Positions 61,993-64,000 of a stretch of DNA of 64,000 nt are shown piece by piece (positions within the stretch are counted from its first letter, which is position 1; each line of letters opens with the position of its first letter). The DNA lies in contig MAAQ01000017.1 of NCBI GenBank assembly GCA_002162685.1, forward strand, positions 1 to 64,000. The letters run 5' to 3'. Under the pieces are notes generated by a model, which did not search any database, had not been told where the DNA came from, and saw only the letters and a program-made list of their open reading frames with translations. This stretch comes from Flavobacteriales bacterium 33_180_T64. Its GTDB lineage: Bacteria; Bacteroidota; Bacteroidia; Flavobacteriales; Flavobacteriaceae. The position numbers and the translations under genes were made by a program.

Positions 61993-62408
61993 TAGTCTAA
62001 TTCTAAGGGTTGGTAACGTTTATATAAATATATGTCTTTATTAGCATTTATAATTAACAAATGCGTGTCACTTGCTTCTAAAATGGTTTCTTTCCAATTA
62101 GAGTAAGCTGTTTTATAATATACGTTAAGGCTATCATTTTCGATTTTTATACTGAAAGTTTCTACGCTTTTAGAACTTTCAAATTTCCCCATTAGATTTG
62201 GTTTTATTTTTTTTCGAAACCCTGTTAAGCTATCAGAGACTTCGATATAATCTATAGTATCATTATAATTATAGTCTTTTTTTTCTCCATTATGAAGTAT
62301 AACTTCATCAATTTCCCAATAGCCATCTACAAATGCGATGTAAGTTTTAGGATCGCTAGAGCAACTAAAAGTAGTTGCTATGGCGAGTAAAATTAGAAGT
62401 TTTTTCAT
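61992..62408 (-). CDS. Small lipocalin-like lipoprotein
   Basis: A 138-residue protein with a lipobox (ATTFSC, Cys16) followed by about seven beta strands: [68 protein letters not shown] and [17 protein letters not shown]. The G-x-W near the start resembles lipocalin-like domains of Bacteroidota, but residues for a specific ligand are not evident. It overlaps recF by 4 bp (ATGA) and DUF721 by 1 bp, an arrangement often seen in Flavobacteriaceae. Its role is unknown. Confidence 0.85.
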   Translation of the reverse strand: MKKLLILLAIATTFSCSSDPKTYIAFVDGYWEIDEVILHNGEKKDYNYNDTIDYIEVSDSLTGFRKKIKPNLMGKFESSKSVETFSIKIENDSLNVYYKTAYSNWKETILEASDTHLLIINANKDIYLYKRYQPLELD

Positions 62409-63484
62409 AGTTTAAAAATCTTATAAGATTGATGAATTTGCTTGACTATAGTTTCGGTGCGTTCGGCATGGGTATCACTAATAAATAGTTGTCCGAAGTC
62501 ATCATTATCAACTAGACTAATAATTTGTGCCACGCGATTTTCATCTAACTTATCAAAGATATCATCAAGTAAAAGTAGAGGTGTAACACCATTTTGTTGT
62601 TTTATAAAATCGAATTGGGCTAATTTTAATGCAATCAAAAATGATTTTTGCTGGCCTTGACTTCCAAACTTTTTAATAGGATACGTATCAATTTCAAAAT
62701 TGAGATCGTCTTTATGTATTCCAACACTTGTATACTGCAACGCTTTATCTTTATTGATCGTTTTAGCTAAGAGCGTTTGCAAGTTATTTTCAAACAAATC
62801 ACTTTTATAATTTAAGTTTACCGTTTCGTTATTATTACTTATAGCTTCATAACGTGTTTTAAAAATTGGAACAAATGTTTCTAAAAAAGCTTCACGTGTT
62901 TTAAAAACCTCACTTCCGTAACTATTTAACTGTTCGTTGTAAACCTCTAGTGTTTGTGCATTAAAGGTATTGTTGAGTGCGAAGTATTTAAGTAGAGCGT
63001 TACGTTGCGATAAGATTTTATTGTAATTAATAAGGTTGCTTAAATAGGTTTTATCACTTTGTGAAATCACACTATCTATAAATTTTCGACGAGTATCACT
63101 CCCTTCGATAATTAAATCACGATCTGCAGGTGAAATAATAACTAATGGAATACACCCAATATGGTCACTAAATTTCTCGTAGGCTTTAGCATTGCGTTTG
63201 ATGACTTTCTTTTGTCCACGTTTTAAAGAGACTACAATTTTTTCGGTTTTGTCATTTTTACTAAAAATACCATCCACAACAAAAAAGTCCTCATCGTGTT
63301 TTATATTTTGTGTTGCTACAGGATTAAAGTAGCTTTTTCCGAAGGATAAATGATAAATAGCATCTAGAACATTGGTTTTGCCTACACCATTTGAGCCAAC
63401 AAAGCAGTTAATTTTTGCATCAAACTCGAATTCTTGACTTTCAAAATTTTTGTAATTAACTAAGCTTAACGTGTTTAATATCAT
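62405..63484 (-). CDS. recF: DNA replication/repair protein RecF
   Basis: A 359-residue SMC-like ATPase that with RecO and RecR loads RecA at gaps. Walker A is [20 protein letters not shown] (about residues 30-49), the signature region is [17 protein letters not shown], and Walker B/D-loop [14 protein letters not shown] (about 299-312). Length matches the family. It starts the recF, lipoprotein, DUF721 operon and is divergent from the membrane-anchored gene at 63606. Confidence 0.97.
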   Translation of the reverse strand: MILNTLSLVNYKNFESQEFEFDAKINCFVGSNGVGKTNVLDAIYHLSFGKSYFNPVATQNIKHDEDFFVVDGIFSKNDKTEKIVVSLKRGQKKVIKRNAKAYEKFSDHIGCIPLVIISPADRDLIIEGSDTRRKFIDSVISQSDKTYLSNLINYNKILSQRNALLKYFALNNTFNAQTLEVYNEQLNSYGSEVFKTREAFLETFVPIFKTRYEAISNNNETVNLNYKSDLFENNLQTLLAKTINKDKALQYTSVGIHKDDLNFEIDTYPIKKFGSQGQQKSFLIALKLAQFDFIKQQNGVTPLLLLDDIFDKLDENRVAQIISLVDNDDFGQLFISDTHAERTETIVKQIHQSYKIFKL

Positions 63485-63556
63485 AAAACTAATAGGAATA
63501 TTCTTATTAAGATGGCTTTTATTGTAAGAGGAAGTAAAAATAACAAATAAATTACC

Positions 63557-63586
63557 TTTTAAATCCCAATAAAAATTTTATTTTTG
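63557..63586 (+). promoter_or_regulatory. Promoter of the gene at 63606
   Basis: A perfect -7 TATTTTTG (63579-63586) is preceded, 18 bp away, by TTTT (63557-63560), close to the TTTG -33. The start codon follows after 19 bp, so the leader is short. Confidence 0.55.
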
Positions 63587-63605
63587 CGGGCACAAATACA
63601 GAATT

Positions 63606-64000
63606 ATGGCAACATATAAGAAAAGAGGATACAAACCTAAAACTGAAAAAGAAAAGGTTGAGAATATTGAAGAAAGTTCAACAACTGCGGAAGTATTTAA
63701 TACCTTAGATGAAGGTGCTAATAAAGCAGAGGATTGGGTTGGAAATAACCAAAAAGGTATTTTCGTTATTATAGGTTTAGCAGCAGTGATTGCTTTAGGA
63801 TATTTAGGGTATAAGAAATTTATGGCTGAGCCTAATGCTATTGAAGCCATGAATGAAATGTACACAGCTCAAAAGTATTTTGATGAAGCTGTTGTTGGAA
63901 CAAACAAAGATTCATTATATAATTTAGCACTTAATGGTGGTGAAGGAAAATATGGTTTAGTAGATATCGTAAATGAATATGGGAGTACTCCTGCAGGGAA
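63606..64000 (+). CDS. Membrane-anchored TPR-type protein, YfgM-like (5' part only)
   Basis: The frame is open from ATG 63606 to the window end (131 codons). The first 50 residues are charged and cytoplasmic (MATYKKRGYKPKTEKEKVEN), followed by one membrane helix (about 57-77, IFVIIGLAAVIALGYLGYKKF), then helical sequence (MNEMYTAQKYFDEAV, SLYNLALNGGEGKYGLVDIVNEYG). This layout matches the YfgM-like TPR proteins that lie next to recF, before ribH, in Flavobacteriaceae. YfgM-like proteins act with periplasmic chaperones at the Sec translocon. The C-terminus is outside the window. Confidence 0.85.
   Translation, partial: MATYKKRGYKPKTEKEKVENIEESSTTAEVFNTLDEGANKAEDWVGNNQKGIFVIIGLAAVIALGYLGYKKFMAEPNAIEAMNEMYTAQKYFDEAVVGTNKDSLYNLALNGGEGKYGLVDIVNEYGSTPAG

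Noticed and set aside
61696-63484. Chromosomal origin near recF and the DciA-like gene
   Set aside because: dnaA and dnaN are absent, and the recF intergenic region shows no DnaA-box cluster. In Flavobacteriaceae recF is not normally beside the origin.

Overview
The window is AT-rich DNA from a member of the Bacteroidota, most probably a marine Flavobacteriaceae. The signs are a giant SprB/HYR-type surface protein, a type IX secretion (T9SS) type A sorting tail, the gliding-motility PPIase GldI, OstA-like, DUF349, DUF3810, DUF3822 and DUF6503 proteins, no Shine-Dalgarno pattern in front of genes, and TAnnTTTG-type -7 promoter elements. Species is not assignable by eye. I see no rRNA, tRNA, prophage, insertion sequence, CRISPR array or recognisable defence island.

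Left edge (1-9000): the N-terminal 2814 codons of a giant minus-strand exported protein whose C-terminus lies beyond base 1. It carries ten near-identical tandem 228-bp repeats, seven SprB-like repeats, four 237-bp HYR-like repeats and a 291-bp repeat pair. A small secreted protein lies immediately upstream of it.

9.2-13.4 kb (+): a polyphosphate operon (SixA-like phosphatase, PPK1, short Ppx/GppA) followed by a small outer-membrane beta-barrel. A decayed gene follows at 13.4-13.7 kb. 13.7-20.1 kb (mostly -): MiaE, a lipoprotein, DnaX, the RNase P RNA gene (+), a secreted two-domain protein, RsmD, DUF3822 and an unknown membrane protein.

20.3-26.1 kb (+): RecD2-like helicase, DUF4126, then a compact cluster of KdsB, HAD phosphatase, CAT-like acyltransferase, KdnB-like iron alcohol dehydrogenase and PlsC-like acyltransferase, suggesting lipopolysaccharide inner-core or lipid A work. 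26.3-43.0 kb (-): SnoaL-like protein, DUF349, tandem DUF368 (PopT-type) transporters with AroE, a TPR protein, a class III aminotransferase, OstA-like, PurA, Fur-family regulator, RelA/SpoT, an unknown secreted protein, M48 protease and TrmH-type methyltransferase.

43.2-64.0 kb: a 1404-aa T9SS cargo protein and a DUF6503 lipoprotein (+), two amidohydrolases and DUF3810 (-), PepD (+), a cyclophilin-FKBP fusion with GldI and NrnA (-), Ndk (+), a small membrane protein and penicillin acylase (-), DciA-like DUF721, a lipoprotein and RecF (-), and the start of a divergent membrane-anchored gene (+) that runs off the right edge.

Most of the window is chromosomal core. The strongest candidates for something unusual are the recently expanded repeat array of the giant surface protein, the KdsB/KdnB cluster without a local KdnA, and a few lineage-specific losses of metal sites (DnaX, Fur-family protein, amidohydrolases).
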